DNA from: Chloroflexota bacterium
GTDB lineage: Bacteria > Chloroflexota > Anaerolineae > Anaerolineales > UBA11858
Length of the DNA stretch: 32,958 nt
Assembly (NCBI GenBank): GCA_018648225.1
Contig: JABGRQ010000112.1
Span: forward strand, 1-32,958
Direction of reading: 5' to 3'
Below the pieces are notes generated by a model. The model was not told where the DNA came from. It ran no database searches and saw only the letters and a list, made by a program, of their open reading frames with translations. The translations under genes were made by a program, and so were the position numbers. Positions 6,787-13,705 of the stretch are shown one piece after another (position 1 is the first letter of the stretch; every line of letters starts with the position of its first letter).

Positions 6787-7542
6787 CTAAAATCGTGGCG
6801 TATTGTTGGGGCTGCGGTTTCCGTTGGATTTGCCAGTATCAGCGAAGGAAACGGGGTGGTAGGTGGGTTCTTGAGAGGCGAAATCGCCATCCGAATAGGT
6901 TTGCTTGGGCGCCGGGCTGAACGAGCGGGCGCGCACACCCTGAGTGGTAGTGGTCGAGCGCCGGTTGTTGTTCCATTGCTGGGGGCGGTTGCTACTCGAT
7001 TTACGCGTGGCGCTTTTCTTTGTGCTGCGTTGCGAGGTGCGCATATTCGACTGGCTGAAGATGCGGTCACCGGCGATGGAAATGGTGCCGATAATCAGCA
7101 CGCGGATCAGCCAGACCATGATGGCAACGAAGATGGGCACGACCTTGAGCAAGGTTGCGCGGGCGACGACGGCGTTGCCGAGGGTCTGGTGATTGAGGAT
7201 CGCAATCGAGACACCCCACCAGGTGAGCATGGCGTTCATCAGAGCGGCCAGCATCCAGGCGCCGAAGAGATACCAGACTTCAGCCGGTTCGTCGCGCCCC
7301 TGTTCGGGGGTGAAGAGCCGGGCGATACCGGCAAAGTCAATCCCGCAGAACGCGATAGAAAGGATGGTAGCCCAGCGGATACCGATGAACTTGAGATCGC
7401 CGAGTAAGTCGGTGAGAGCGAAATCGGTGGTGGAATAGTTGAAGATTTCGAAAGCCAACAGGGCGGTGACAATCAAGGCTCCAAAGAGCAAACCACGCTG
7501 CAGACGCATACGGTTAGGAAAGATAGAAAGACCAGACAACAT
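6787..7542 (-). CDS. Unknown four-TM membrane protein with basic low-complexity tail
   Basis: I do not recognise this 251-residue protein. Four hydrophobic segments are visible (about 17-35, 52-75, 89-113, 132-157). The last 90 residues form a hydrophilic tail rich in Ser, Thr, Arg, Asn and Gln with many basic residues, likely cytoplasmic and disordered. The start is ATG 7542 with GGAGG 7 bases upstream. A strong promoter and a LexA-like palindrome precede it (7615-7659). It is probably co-transcribed with the lytic transglycosylase. Damage-inducible control of a membrane or cell-wall function is possible, but nothing in the protein itself shows this. Confidence 0.75.
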   Translation of the reverse strand: MLSGLSIFPNRMRLQRGLLFGALIVTALLAFEIFNYSTTDFALTDLLGDLKFIGIRWATILSIAFCGIDFAGIARLFTPEQGRDEPAEVWYLFGAWMLAALMNAMLTWWGVSIAILNHQTLGNAVVARATLLKVVPIFVAIMVWLIRVLIIGTISIAGDRIFSQSNMRTSQRSTKKSATRKSSSNRPQQWNNNRRSTTTTQGVRARSFSPAPKQTYSDGDFASQEPTYHPVSFADTGKSNGNRSPNNTPRF

Positions 7543-7580
7543 GATGAACCTCCTCCAGGTTTAAGGCTTCATACTGTCAA

Positions 7581-7609
7581 GATTTTCATGGATGAAGGTT
7601 GTGAAAATC
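7581..7609 (-). other. Inverted repeat in the leader of the four-TM gene
   Basis: GATTTTCA (7581-7588) and TGAAAATC (7602-7609) are perfect 8-bp arms with a 13-base spacer. They lie between the predicted transcription start and the ribosome site. It could be a leader hairpin or an additional protein site. Confidence 0.4.
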
Positions 7610-7614
7610 TCGTT

Positions 7615-7632
7615 TTAGAACGTCTGTTCTAA
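7615..7632 (-). promoter_or_regulatory. LexA-like operator
   Basis: TTAGAACGTCTGTTCTAA is a perfect 7-4-7 palindrome containing GAAC-N4-GTTC, the core of Gram-positive-type LexA boxes (Bacillus and Actinobacteria). It overlaps the -10 hexamer of the minus-strand promoter. A further half-site, TTAGAAC read on the minus strand (7646-7652), lies in the -35/-10 spacer. Binding would block polymerase. Another palindrome-binding repressor remains possible. Confidence 0.65.
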
Positions 7633-7659
7633 TATAGATTATATGTTCTAAAATGTCAA
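7631..7659 (-). promoter_or_regulatory. Sigma-70-type promoter for the four-TM gene and transglycosylase
   Basis: Read on the minus strand, TTGACA (7659-7654) is followed by exactly 17 bases and TATATT (7636-7631), a near-consensus promoter. Transcription would start near 7624, about 80 bases before ATG 7542. The LexA-like palindrome overlaps the -10 and the start point. Confidence 0.75.
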
Positions 7660-7841
7660 GCACCAGTTTCACGGTGAGTTCTCTGAGAATTCGGGGCAAT
7701 CTTTTCTTCGGTGGTGAAACTTGACAATATCAAAGTTGATACTTTGCGTGTGTTATTTCGAGACAACGGCGAGAAATCCCAGAAGGATCGAAAAATTTCG
7801 ACAGGTTGCTTGTTGAAATTTTCACGTAAGGGTGTATTTTC

Positions 7842-7850
7842 TGCTACAAT
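7842..7850 (+). promoter_or_regulatory. Extended -10 promoter for the thiolase gene
   Basis: TGCTACAAT is an extended -10 about 74 bases before ATG 7924. No clear -35 is visible at the right distance. The rest of the 7660-7923 gap shows one inverted repeat (AGTTTCAC 7665-7672 with GTGAAACT 7714-7721) and no convincing gene. Confidence 0.5.
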
Positions 7851-7923
7851 ACTTTCAGTTTATCTGGGGAAATATGTTCATAGATCAATATGCCATTTCA
7901 CATTTGCGAGGAGGTTTGATTCG

Positions 7924-9129
7924 ATGTCAGATCAGCAACACGAAGCCGTAATTCTCAGCGCTGTACGCACGCCATCGGGACGCTTTCAGGGCAGCCTGAG
8001 CGGATTTACTGCCCCCCAACTGGGCGCAATTTGCGTGGAAGCCGCCGTTGAGCGGGCAGGTATCCCGGATTTGGCCGAAATTGACGAAGTGTATATGGGC
8101 AATGTGGTTTCGGCAGGGCTGGGGCAAAACCCTGCCCGCCAGGCGGCCATCTTTGGGGGGCTGCCCGCCACGGTCGGGGCAACCACCCTCAATAAGGTTT
8201 GTGGCTCCGGCTTGAAGGCTGCTATACTCTCGGCACAGGCCATCCGCGCCGGGGACAGCCAACTCTTCGTCGCAGGCGGTTTCGAGAGCATGAGCCGCAC
8301 GCCTTATTTCGTGCGCGGTCGCTCTGGCGAGTTGCGCTTTGGTCATATTGAATTCACCGATGCCCTGCTGCACGATGGTTTGTGGTGCGCGCTTGAAAAC
8401 TGGGGGATGGGCAACGCCGCCGAATTTATTGCAGAAGAATTTGATGTCAGCCGTGAGGCTATGGATGAGTTGGCCTATCGAAGCCACATGAACGCCATCG
8501 CGGCGATCGACGCTGGCAAATTCAAAGCCGAGATTGTGCCAGTAGAAATTAAAGGGCGAAAGGGTGCGGTCACAATTTTCGATACCGATGAAGCCCCGCG
8601 CCGTGATACCGCCCTCGGAACGCTGGCAAAATTACGCCCGGCTTTTGTCGCCGACGGGAAAGTGACCGCCGGGAACGCCCCTGGTCTGAACGATGGCGCT
8701 TCAGCCGTGGTGGTGGCGAGCGCGGCCTATGCCGATGCGCACGGCCTGCAACCCCTGGCGCGCATTGTGGGCTACGCGCAGGCCGCCGTGGAGCCGAAAT
8801 ATCTCTTCTACGCGCCCGCCAAGGCCATTCCGTTACTGTTAGCAAAAATCGGCTGGACGCTGGACGATGTGGATTTGATCGAATTGAACGAAGCCTTTGC
8901 CGCTCAGGTTTTGGCCGATGGCTATGCCCTGGCCGATCAGGGCTGGGATTGGGACAAGGTTAATGTCAATGGCGGCGCGATCGCGTTGGGCCATCCGATT
9001 GGGGCCAGTGGAGCGCGTGTGCTGACAACGTTAATCTACGCCCTCAAGGATCGCGGCCTTAAACGCGGCCTGGCTTCGTTGTGTCTGGGCGGAGCCGAAG
9101 CTGTGGCGATGGCGGTGGAACTGGAATAA
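7924..9129 (+). CDS. Thiolase (acetyl-CoA C-acetyltransferase family)
   Basis: This 401-residue enzyme is a complete thiolase. The nucleophilic cysteine is C93 in [21 protein letters not shown], the histidine motif [11 protein letters not shown] (H357) and the second active-site cysteine C387 in CLGGAEAVA are all present. It condenses or cleaves acyl-CoA with acetyl-CoA, in beta-oxidation or acetoacetyl-CoA formation. The start is ATG 7924 with GAGGAGG about 8 bases upstream; the open frame extends 71 codons further but has no thiolase-like sequence there. The acyl-CoA dehydrogenase at 18105 and the carboxylase at 24270 are functionally related but not in the same operon. Confidence 0.93.
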   Translation: MSDQQHEAVILSAVRTPSGRFQGSLSGFTAPQLGAICVEAAVERAGIPDLAEIDEVYMGNVVSAGLGQNPARQAAIFGGLPATVGATTLNKVCGSGLKAAILSAQAIRAGDSQLFVAGGFESMSRTPYFVRGRSGELRFGHIEFTDALLHDGLWCALENWGMGNAAEFIAEEFDVSREAMDELAYRSHMNAIAAIDAGKFKAEIVPVEIKGRKGAVTIFDTDEAPRRDTALGTLAKLRPAFVADGKVTAGNAPGLNDGASAVVVASAAYADAHGLQPLARIVGYAQAAVEPKYLFYAPAKAIPLLLAKIGWTLDDVDLIELNEAFAAQVLADGYALADQGWDWDKVNVNGGAIALGHPIGASGARVLTTLIYALKDRGLKRGLASLCLGGAEAVAMAVELE

Positions 9130-9185
9130 GTTGAAAATTGAAGGTTGAAAGTAAAAACCTGCAACCTGTAACTTTTAACCTTCAA
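9130..9185 (+). repeat. 7-bp-period repeat array
   Basis: Exactly eight consecutive heptamers fill 9130-9185. The first units are of the type RTTGAAR (GTTGAAA, ATTGAAG). The last are the complementary type CYTKYAA (CCTGCAA, CCTTCAA). The halves therefore form an inverted repeat: 9137-9150 pairs with 9172-9185, with one mismatch. The array directly follows the thiolase stop region and ends 18 bases before the GNAT start. Heptameric repeats of this style are known from cyanobacteria (STRR sequences). Confidence 0.78.
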
Positions 9186-9203
9186 TCGTTTTGGAGGAAC
9201 ACC

Positions 9204-9629
9204 ATGAGTGCAGAAATTCGTGAGATGACGATCAATGATTATGATGCCGTATATGCCTTGTGGAAAGCCAGTGAAGGCATTGGCCTGAGCGATGCTGATT
9301 CGAAAGAAAGTATCAAGCGGTTTTTAGAGCAGAATGCTGATTTGAGTTATGTAGCTGTGGATGGCGATAAAATTGTTGGCGCAGCTTTATGCGGGCAAGA
9401 TGGCCGCCGCGGCTATATTCACCATCTTGCAGTGGCAAAATCGCATCGCTGCCAGGGCATTGGCCGTTCGCTGGTGGGGCGCTGCATGTATGCCCTGATG
9501 CGCATCGGCATTGGCAAAACACACCTGTTTGTCTTCGGCGAAAATCAAGAAGCGATTGATTTTTGGGAGCAAGTGGGCTATTCGCAGCGCGTCGAACTGG
9601 TTATGATGTCGCAGCAGATTGCCAAATAA
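9204..9629 (+). CDS. GNAT-family N-acetyltransferase
   Basis: This 141-residue protein is a single GNAT domain. It starts EIREMTINDYDAVYALW. The acetyl-CoA-binding motif A is HLAVAKSHRCQGIGRSLV (about residues 76-92, with the Q/RxxGxG/A pyrophosphate loop QGIGRS), and it ends NQEAIDFWEQVGYSQR. It resembles the YpeA subgroup; the acceptor substrate cannot be told. ATG 9204 has GGAGG 6 bases upstream. The GMC oxidoreductase begins 35 bases later, so the two are probably co-transcribed. Confidence 0.88.
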   Translation: MSAEIREMTINDYDAVYALWKASEGIGLSDADSKESIKRFLEQNADLSYVAVDGDKIVGAALCGQDGRRGYIHHLAVAKSHRCQGIGRSLVGRCMYALMRIGIGKTHLFVFGENQEAIDFWEQVGYSQRVELVMMSQQIAK

Positions 9630-9664
9630 CGGCAGCCGTCTTCCAACTACAAAAGAGGTTTACC

Positions 9665-11296
9665 ATGCCCCACGAAGAAAATACCATCTATGATTACGTC
9701 ATCATCGGTTCCGGTTTTGGCGGCAGCGTCTCGGCGATGCGTCTGGCCGAAAAGGGTTATTCCGTGCTGGTATTGGAGCAGGGCAAACGCTACCGCGATC
9801 ACGATTTTGCAAAATCAAACCTGGTCGTGTGGAAATATCTTTGGGCGCCAGCTCTACGCTGCTTTGGTATTTTGCAAATCAGCCTGCTCAAAGGGGTGAT
9901 GATCTTGCACGGGCGCGGCGTGGGCGGCGGCAGCCTGGGCTACGCCAACGTACTCGAAATCCCGCCCGATGATATGTTTGCCAACCCCGCCTGGCAGCAT
10001 CTCGCCGATTGGAAAACCATTTTGCGCCCCCATTATGAGACCGCTCAAAAGATGCTCGGCGTTGCGCGTAACCCCAAGTTGAGTCATGCGGATGATGTCT
10101 TGCAGGAAATTTCACAGGAACGCGGCACCGCGGCGACCTTCCGCGCTACCGACGTAGGGGTGTTCTTTGGCCCCGAAGGGCAGGATGTTCCCGACCCCTA
10201 CTTTGGGGGTGATGGCCCAACTCGAAGAGGCTGCACCCATTGTGGGGCCTGCATGGTCGGATGTCGCGATAACGCCAAAAACACCCTGCCCAAGAATTAC
10301 CTTTATCTTGCCGAGAAGTTGGGCGTGGAAGTACGCGCTGAACGCGAAGTTGTCGATGTGCGGCCAGTCTCCCCTTCCCAAATTTTGGGAGAGGGGTCGG
10401 GGGTGAGGGCGCGCTACGAAGTCATCCATCGCAGTTCTACGGCCTGGCCTTTCAAACCCGCTCAACGCGTCACCGCGCGTAATGTAATTTTCTCCGCCGG
10501 GGTGCTGGGGACGCTGAAATTGCTGCTCAAATGCCGCGATATTCATCGTTCGCTGTCCGCGCTTTCACCGCGACTGGGTTACCCTGTACGCACCAACAGC
10601 GAAGCCCTGATGGGCGGCGTGAGCCGCGACACGCGCGTTGATTATTCGCAGGGGATCGCCATTACCTCAATCTTCAAGGCCGATGAAGTCACGCGCGTCG
10701 AGCCGGTGCGTTACCCCGCGGGTTCGGGACTGATGCGTATGCTCGCCCTCCCGCTGGTGGATGCGCGGCAAAGCTTTCTGCGCCGCTTCCTGGGGATCAC
10801 ACTGAAGGCTATCCGTCATCCGCTGGATACCTTGCGCACGCATATCTTGCCGGGCTGGGCGCGGCGCACCACGATTCTGCTGGTGATGCAAACCACCGAT
10901 AACCGCATGAGCTTGCGTCTGGGGCGTTCGTTGTACACACTCTTCCGCCGCGGCCTGCAAGCCGAGCCGGATGATGCCCATACGATCTCTTCGCGCGTCG
11001 AAACCGGGCACGAAGTCACCGAAGCCTTCGCCCGGAAAATTGGCGGCATCCCCCAGGGATCGATTGGCGAAAATTTACTGAATTTGCCGACCACGGCGCA
11101 TATTTTGGGCGGCGTGACCTTTGGCGAAAATGCTGAACAGGGCGCGGTGGACCTGAACTGCCAATTGCATCATTACCCTGGCTTGTACGTCGTTGATGGC
11201 TCCATTGTTCCTGCCAACCCGGGTGTGAACCCCAGCCTGACGATTACCGCATTGGCGGAATATGCCATGAGCCGGATACCAGAGCGTGGGAAGTAG
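9665..11296 (+). CDS. GMC-type FAD oxidoreductase, cholesterol-oxidase-like, with Cys cluster
   Basis: This 543-residue flavoprotein has an N-terminal Rossmann FAD motif (DYVIIGSGFGGS, G15-G20) and a second flavin segment GGGSLGYANV. The C-terminal GMC signature is VVDGSIVPANPGVNPSLTITALAEY. It probably oxidises a sterol-like or other alcohol. Between these lies C190-x2-C193-x2-C196-x3-C200 (GCTHCGACMVGC), a spacing typical of iron-sulfur sites. Residues about 235-249 are encoded by a palindromic repeat inserted in frame. ATG 9665 has AAGAGG 7 bases upstream. It is convergent with the sensor gene at 11405, across a palindromic element. Confidence 0.85.
   Translation: MPHEENTIYDYVIIGSGFGGSVSAMRLAEKGYSVLVLEQGKRYRDHDFAKSNLVVWKYLWAPALRCFGILQISLLKGVMILHGRGVGGGSLGYANVLEIPPDDMFANPAWQHLADWKTILRPHYETAQKMLGVARNPKLSHADDVLQEISQERGTAATFRATDVGVFFGPEGQDVPDPYFGGDGPTRRGCTHCGACMVGCRDNAKNTLPKNYLYLAEKLGVEVRAEREVVDVRPVSPSQILGEGSGVRARYEVIHRSSTAWPFKPAQRVTARNVIFSAGVLGTLKLLLKCRDIHRSLSALSPRLGYPVRTNSEALMGGVSRDTRVDYSQGIAITSIFKADEVTRVEPVRYPAGSGLMRMLALPLVDARQSFLRRFLGITLKAIRHPLDTLRTHILPGWARRTTILLVMQTTDNRMSLRLGRSLYTLFRRGLQAEPDDAHTISSRVETGHEVTEAFARKIGGIPQGSIGENLLNLPTTAHILGGVTFGENAEQGAVDLNCQLHHYPGLYVVDGSIVPANPGVNPSLTITALAEYAMSRIPERGK
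10368..10411 (+). repeat. Palindromic repeat inserted in frame in the GMC gene
   Basis: TCCCCTTCCC and GGGAGAGGGG flank AAATTTT, followed by TCGGGGGTGAGGG. This matches by recollection a G-rich palindromic repeat common between genes in many environmental bacteria. Here it is read in frame as SPSQILGEGSGVRA, low-complexity sequence between two conserved strands of the flavoprotein. It introduces no stop or frameshift. Confidence 0.65.
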
Positions 11297-11409
11297 TGAC
11301 CTCCCACTTTCGCAAAAGAAAGCCCGAAAATAAGGGTGTGTGGGGTGCCTCGCACCCCACACACCCTTATTTTCGGTATATTTTTTTATCGTTTTGCGTG
11401 AGTTCTAAC
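11293..11409 (+). mobile_element. Palindromic element, copy 2, between convergent genes
   Basis: The core is a perfect 25-bp inverted repeat (11324-11348 with 11352-11376) around a CTC loop. It has the same AAGGGTGTG outer part as copies 1 and 3. The right flank ends GCGTGAGTTCTAAC, 10 of 14 matches to the terminal repeat of copy 3, and overlaps the stop codon of the minus-strand sensor. The left boundary is only approximate and overlaps the GMC stop. No target duplication is visible. The core is followed by T-rich sequence on the plus strand and could terminate both convergent transcripts. Confidence 0.6.
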
Positions 11410-13705
11410 CCTTAAACTTCAACCCTGTTTTTAGGGGGTCATCTGCGATCGGCTCTATCTCTGCGCTTAGGAGCTGTCTGCGCAATTTGACGATCACCTC
11501 TTTTAGGTCAGCCATGCGCACCTCACGCCCGACCATTGAATTGACCAAAATTTGCAATTCGGATGTACGGTCGGCCACCTTCTCTTCCAGTGTGGCCGCG
11601 TGCTGTTGAATATCTTCAAAGAACTGCGCGTTTTGAATGGCAATCGCGGCCTGTGCGGCGAAGGTTTCGGCCATTTCGGCATCGGTTGCTTTGAAAGAAT
11701 GTGATTCAGTGCGGTCGAGCGCAATCATGCCAATCATTTCACCGCGTGCAATCAGTGGAACCCCCATCCAGGAATGAATATTCGCTTTATCATGTGGCTC
11801 GCGGCGGAACGCTGGATAGTTTTCGGCAGCATTTTCAATCATGATGGTTTTGCGCTGCTTAATCACTTCTACATTGGGGTTGTCATCCGATGTGAGATCA
11901 AATTGAACCCCAATCAGGTCGGGCAAGTTTGGAAAACCATGCCCGCCAATAATGGTGAGTATATCGCCGCTCAACCGCTGCACAGAGGCGCTATCATAAA
12001 TTACCACTTCGCGCAGTGACTCCAAAATTATATTGAATAAGGCTTGCAACTCTAGCGAAGAACTCAGCGAGCGCATGGCTTTTTGCAGGGTTTCGGCGCG
12101 TTGCCGGGCGGCTCTTTCGGTTTCCAGCGCCCGGGTTTTTGAGATCACCAGAGCAATTTGCCCGGCGGCCTGTTCACAACGCTCAATTTCATCGGGTGTA
12201 AAGGTGTGCGGCTGGTTAAAGGCAATCAGCGCCGCCCCCAGATTGGCTTCACTGGAAATTAACGGCAGCCCCAATAGCGAATGCCCTGGAAAATTGGCCG
12301 AAATATTGGGATGTAAATAAGGCGAATCATGCGCGTTCTCAACGACCAGGGTTTTCCTTCTGGATAAGACCGAATCGGTCAGCGTGTGCTCATCGGGTTT
12401 GGGGCGGTAGCTGGGGTACGAATCACGGAATTGCCCATAAGCCGCTCCAGGGGTCGCGGTCTGTGTAGCCTCATCCCACAAGGTAATATAACAGCCATCC
12501 GCGCCAATTAACTCGCCCAGGCGGTCGGCCAGGATTTGCAAGGTTTCCTGGAAACTCAAGGCACTGATCGCGGTATGTGTGATTTCGTTAAGCAATTCAA
12601 AGTGACGTGCGTGCAATTGCAATTCGTTGGTGCGTGTGTGGACGCGTTCTTCAAGATGCGCCCGATAGTGCAGCAATTCGGCTTCGGTGTGCTTGCGCTT
12701 GGTAATATCCCAATCGATGCCCACCCAGCGCAGCGGCGCGCCATTTTCGTCGCGGAGGATGCGGCTGCGCCCGTGAATCCAGCGGATTTCGCCATCGGCG
12801 CGGCGCACGCGGTATTCATAGTCGAGATACTTGGTTTGCCCTTCAAAATGTTGACGCTGGCGTTGCTCCCTCTGGGGTTGGTCTTCGGGGAGAACGTGTT
12901 GATTCCAATCGAGGGCGGTGCTCGGAAAATCGGCGTTGGGGTCGTAGCCCAGCAAGGCTTTTTTCTCAGCCGAGTAGAAAACGCTGCCGGGTTGCTCGTC
13001 AAAATTTACCTCAGGGTCTAAGACTTCGTCCCAATAGGCGCCGCCGCTACCGGTGATGGCAATGTGCAGGCGTTCCTCGGTTCGCTGGTGTTGTTCGATC
13101 TCTATTTGCAATTGCTGGTAGGCGTGTTCAAGTTCTGAGCGCCCCCCCTTTTCTAGCTTGTTCGTATGATACATAAAAACAGCGTGCATCACGGCCCAGG
13201 TGAACATAAAGGCCCAGGTTGGCGCCAGAAAACGATATTCCAGTTCGGGGATCAGCAGCGGCAAGCATAAGAGACTGACAAAGGCAAGCAGGGTAGTGAT
13301 AGTGGTGGTGCGCACGCTGAAGAACATACTGGTGATGAGAAAAGGAATAACCATCCACACCAGGGTGATGGCAACAAAACTGGTGCTATAGCTGGATGCG
13401 CTGAAGATAACCCAAATACTCATCGCATATAAACCGGCTGTAATCAACCCCGCCCCGACGCGATAATAGATGCCGCGGCTTAGTAAGTAGGCCGCCAGCA
13501 TGACAATCAGCGCGCCATAATAGGGCGTTAGCGGCATTTTTTCGCCCAGGCCAAAACCGAATGCAGGCAGGGTCATTGAAAGAAAGCTGCCGAACATCAG
13601 CTTGGCAAACAGGCGCGCACGATGACGGTCAAGTTGATGGGTTAGCGCATCGGATGGCTCAAATAGTGCATCGCGAAATTTTGTGAATCCCTGGCTGATA
13701 TTCAT
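11405..13705 (-). CDS. Membrane sensor with PAS and two GAF domains, no output domain
   Basis: This 766-residue protein has about six membrane helices (31-180), a coiled linker, one PAS_3-type domain (about 215-335, ending VGIDWDITKRKHTEAE), a coiled coil, and two GAF domains (about 375-520 and 545-690). A 60-residue tail follows: DRTSELQILVNSMVGREVRMADLK, then a helix and EPIADDPL. No histidine-kinase, GGDEF, EAL, HTH or phosphatase domain follows. The tail closely matches that of the preceding sensor gene. The ATG at 13705 overlaps the stop of that gene (ATGA), so the two are translated together. How the signal leaves the protein is unknown. Confidence 0.85.
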   Translation of the reverse strand: MNISQGFTKFRDALFEPSDALTHQLDRHRARLFAKLMFGSFLSMTLPAFGFGLGEKMPLTPYYGALIVMLAAYLLSRGIYYRVGAGLITAGLYAMSIWVIFSASSYSTSFVAITLVWMVIPFLITSMFFSVRTTTITTLLAFVSLLCLPLLIPELEYRFLAPTWAFMFTWAVMHAVFMYHTNKLEKGGRSELEHAYQQLQIEIEQHQRTEERLHIAITGSGGAYWDEVLDPEVNFDEQPGSVFYSAEKKALLGYDPNADFPSTALDWNQHVLPEDQPQREQRQRQHFEGQTKYLDYEYRVRRADGEIRWIHGRSRILRDENGAPLRWVGIDWDITKRKHTEAELLHYRAHLEERVHTRTNELQLHARHFELLNEITHTAISALSFQETLQILADRLGELIGADGCYITLWDEATQTATPGAAYGQFRDSYPSYRPKPDEHTLTDSVLSRRKTLVVENAHDSPYLHPNISANFPGHSLLGLPLISSEANLGAALIAFNQPHTFTPDEIERCEQAAGQIALVISKTRALETERAARQRAETLQKAMRSLSSSLELQALFNIILESLREVVIYDSASVQRLSGDILTIIGGHGFPNLPDLIGVQFDLTSDDNPNVEVIKQRKTIMIENAAENYPAFRREPHDKANIHSWMGVPLIARGEMIGMIALDRTESHSFKATDAEMAETFAAQAAIAIQNAQFFEDIQQHAATLEEKVADRTSELQILVNSMVGREVRMADLKEVIVKLRRQLLSAEIEPIADDPLKTGLKFKG

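Noticed and set aside
6856-7407. 183-codon plus-strand open frame opposite the four-TM gene
   Set aside because: The minus-strand frame has a ribosome site, a promoter and four coherent membrane helices; the plus-strand product is compositionally a reverse shadow.
7711-7923. 71-codon N-terminal extension of the thiolase
   Set aside because: Thiolases begin near the [11 protein letters not shown] segment; ATG 7924 has a strong ribosome site and the extension is not thiolase-like. It also spans the likely promoter.
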